Shown here: positions 15,286-16,236 of the stretch, piece after piece
How the letters are laid out: every line of letters begins with the position of its first letter
Numbering within the stretch: the first letter of the stretch is position 1
Assembly (NCBI GenBank): GCA_913052655.1
Contig: CAJXFN010000014.1
Location: 1 to 16,236, forward strand
From: an uncultured Flavobacteriales bacterium
Lineage (GTDB): Bacteria; Bacteroidota; Bacteroidia; Flavobacteriales; BACL11
Reading direction: 5' to 3'
DNA: 16,236 nt
Position numbers and translations under genes: made by a program
The notes under the pieces: generated by a model
What the model saw: the letters and a program-made list of their open reading frames with translations, nothing else
The model's database searches: none
What the model was told of the DNA's origin: nothing

Positions 15286-16236
15286 TATTGTTTAATTTGT
15301 TTAAAAGTTCTTCTAGTTCCAATTCATTTTTTATTAGTACCTGACGAGCCTTACTTCCTTCAAAAGGCCCTACTATACCAGCAGCTTCTAATTCATCAAT
15401 TATTCTTCCCGCTCTATTATATCCAATTTTCATTCTTCTTTGTATATTTGAAGTGCTTCCTGTTTGATGACTGACTACTAAACGAGCGGCATCATCAAAT
15501 AGTGCATCTCTATTATCTAAATCTGCATCATTCCCTATTCCTTCTGTATCTCCAACATATTCTGGTAATAAATAAGCTTCTGGATATGCTCTCTGACTAC
15601 CAATAAAATCACAGATTTTTTCAACTTCAGGAGTGTCAATAAAAGCACATTGTAAACGTACTAAATCTGGTCCATTTGAGATAAGCATATCACCTTTTCC
15701 GATTAACTGTTCTGCTCCTTTGCTATCCATAATAGTTCTTGAATCTGTAGCTGAAGTAACTTTAAAAGCAACTCTTGCTGGAAAATTTGCTTTAATTAGT
15801 CCTGTGATGACATTTACAGATGGTCTTTGTGTAGCAACAATTAAATGGATACCTATTGCTCTTGCTAGTTGAGCTAATCTAGCTATAGGGGTTTCTATTT
15901 CTTTTCCTGCTGTCATAATAAGGTCTGCAAACTCATCGATAACTAAAACTATGTAAGGTAAATATCTATGTCCATCATTAGGATTTAGTTTCCTTGAAAT
16001 AAACTTTTCATTATATTCTTTTAGATTCCTACACATTGCATTTTTGAGAAGCTCGTATCTTTGATCCATCTCAATACATAACGAATTTACTGTATTCACT
16101 ACTTTTTTTGTGTCAGTAATAATTGCTTCTTCTGTTTCAGGTAATTTTGCCAAAAAGTGTCTTTCTATCTTGTTGAACAGAGTAAGTTCTACTTTTTTAG
16201 GATCTACTAAAACAAATTTTACTTGACTTGGGTGTT
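15278..16236 (-). CDS. ftsK: DNA translocase FtsK, C-terminal part (5' end outside window)
   Basis: The frame is open to the right edge. Upstream of an internal TTG at 16153 it reads HPSQVKFVLVDPKKVEL and LFNKIERHFLAKLP, classic FtsK motor sequence, so that TTG is not the start. About 318 residues are visible. They include the Walker B region YIVLVIDEFADLIM, the ATQRPSVNVITGLIKANFPAR segment, SKGAEQLIGKGDML and the C-terminal winged-helix gamma domain (QTGSTSNIQRRMKIGYNRAGRI, then EAAGIVGPFEGSKAR), which reads polar DNA motifs. The Walker A motif, linker and N-terminal membrane domain lie outside. FtsK pumps chromosome termini at the division septum and activates XerCD. The chain ends LLNKLNNNE. 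The stop overlaps lolA. Confidence 0.97.
   Translation of the reverse strand, partial: HPSQVKFVLVDPKKVELTLFNKIERHFLAKLPETEEAIITDTKKVVNTVNSLCIEMDQRYELLKNAMCRNLKEYNEKFISRKLNPNDGHRYLPYIVLVIDEFADLIMTAGKEIETPIARLAQLARAIGIHLIVATQRPSVNVITGLIKANFPARVAFKVTSATDSRTIMDSKGAEQLIGKGDMLISNGPDLVRLQCAFIDTPEVEKICDFIGSQRAYPEAYLLPEYVGDTEGIGNDADLDNRDALFDDAARLVVSHQTGSTSNIQRRMKIGYNRAGRIIDELEAAGIVGPFEGSKARQVLIKNELELEELLNKLNNNE

Noticed and set aside
16151..16153. TTG as the start of the FtsK gene
   Set aside because: The frame continues to the window edge with clear FtsK motor sequence, so the gene is truncated by the window.

Overview
The window is AT-rich, almost fully coding, and reads as the chromosome of a flavobacterium-like member of the Bacteroidota. 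Signs of this are a C-terminal type IX secretion (T9SS) type-B sorting domain, SprB-type, GEVED and CHU_C-associated Ig-like adhesin modules, TAnnTTTG promoter -7 elements, a bacillithiol gene (bshC), and the gene orders nusB-DUF1573-yajC, mutL-rhomboid-rhomboid-EEP nuclease and ftsK-lolA. Reading frames use the standard code. No tRNA, rRNA, CRISPR array, insertion sequence or phage gene was seen, and no non-coding gap exceeds 110 bases.

Left part (1-5447). The end of nusB, a DUF1573 lipoprotein gene and yajC run rightward as a tight operon. Converging on yajC, with overlapping stop codons, is a leftward operon read from 5447 down to 850: a 70-residue membrane-anchored protein, mutL, two different rhomboid proteases and a membrane-tethered endonuclease/exonuclease/phosphatase (EEP) protein. 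The last four genes are joined by ATGA or TAATG overlaps, so they are probably translationally coupled. The MutL keeps its ATPase motifs, but its C-terminal endonuclease motif is heavily altered.

Middle (5448-9878). A short divergent promoter region has a recognisable -7 element on each strand. Rightward from it run bshC (bacillithiol), guaA (GMP synthase) and a secreted periplasmic-binding-protein-like gene, with ATGA or 1-bp junctions.

Right part (9914-14645). Three consecutive genes encode secreted, modular, adhesin-like proteins. The first has a GEVED domain apparently inserted inside a SprB-type repeat. The second is an array of five ~81-residue Ig-like repeats. The third has PKD domains and a type-B T9SS sorting domain. 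Only the third has a recognisable sorting domain. The other two stop in similar short tails, PINHN and PISHW. Proteins two and three share a homologous N-terminal domain. This trio is the most plausible candidate here for an undescribed cell-surface system: a co-expressed set of secreted parts in which only one carries the known export signal.

Far right (14647-16236). lolA and the C-terminal part of ftsK run leftward, overlapping by 8 bp, and converge on the adhesin operon with a single base between stop codons. ftsK continues past the window edge.
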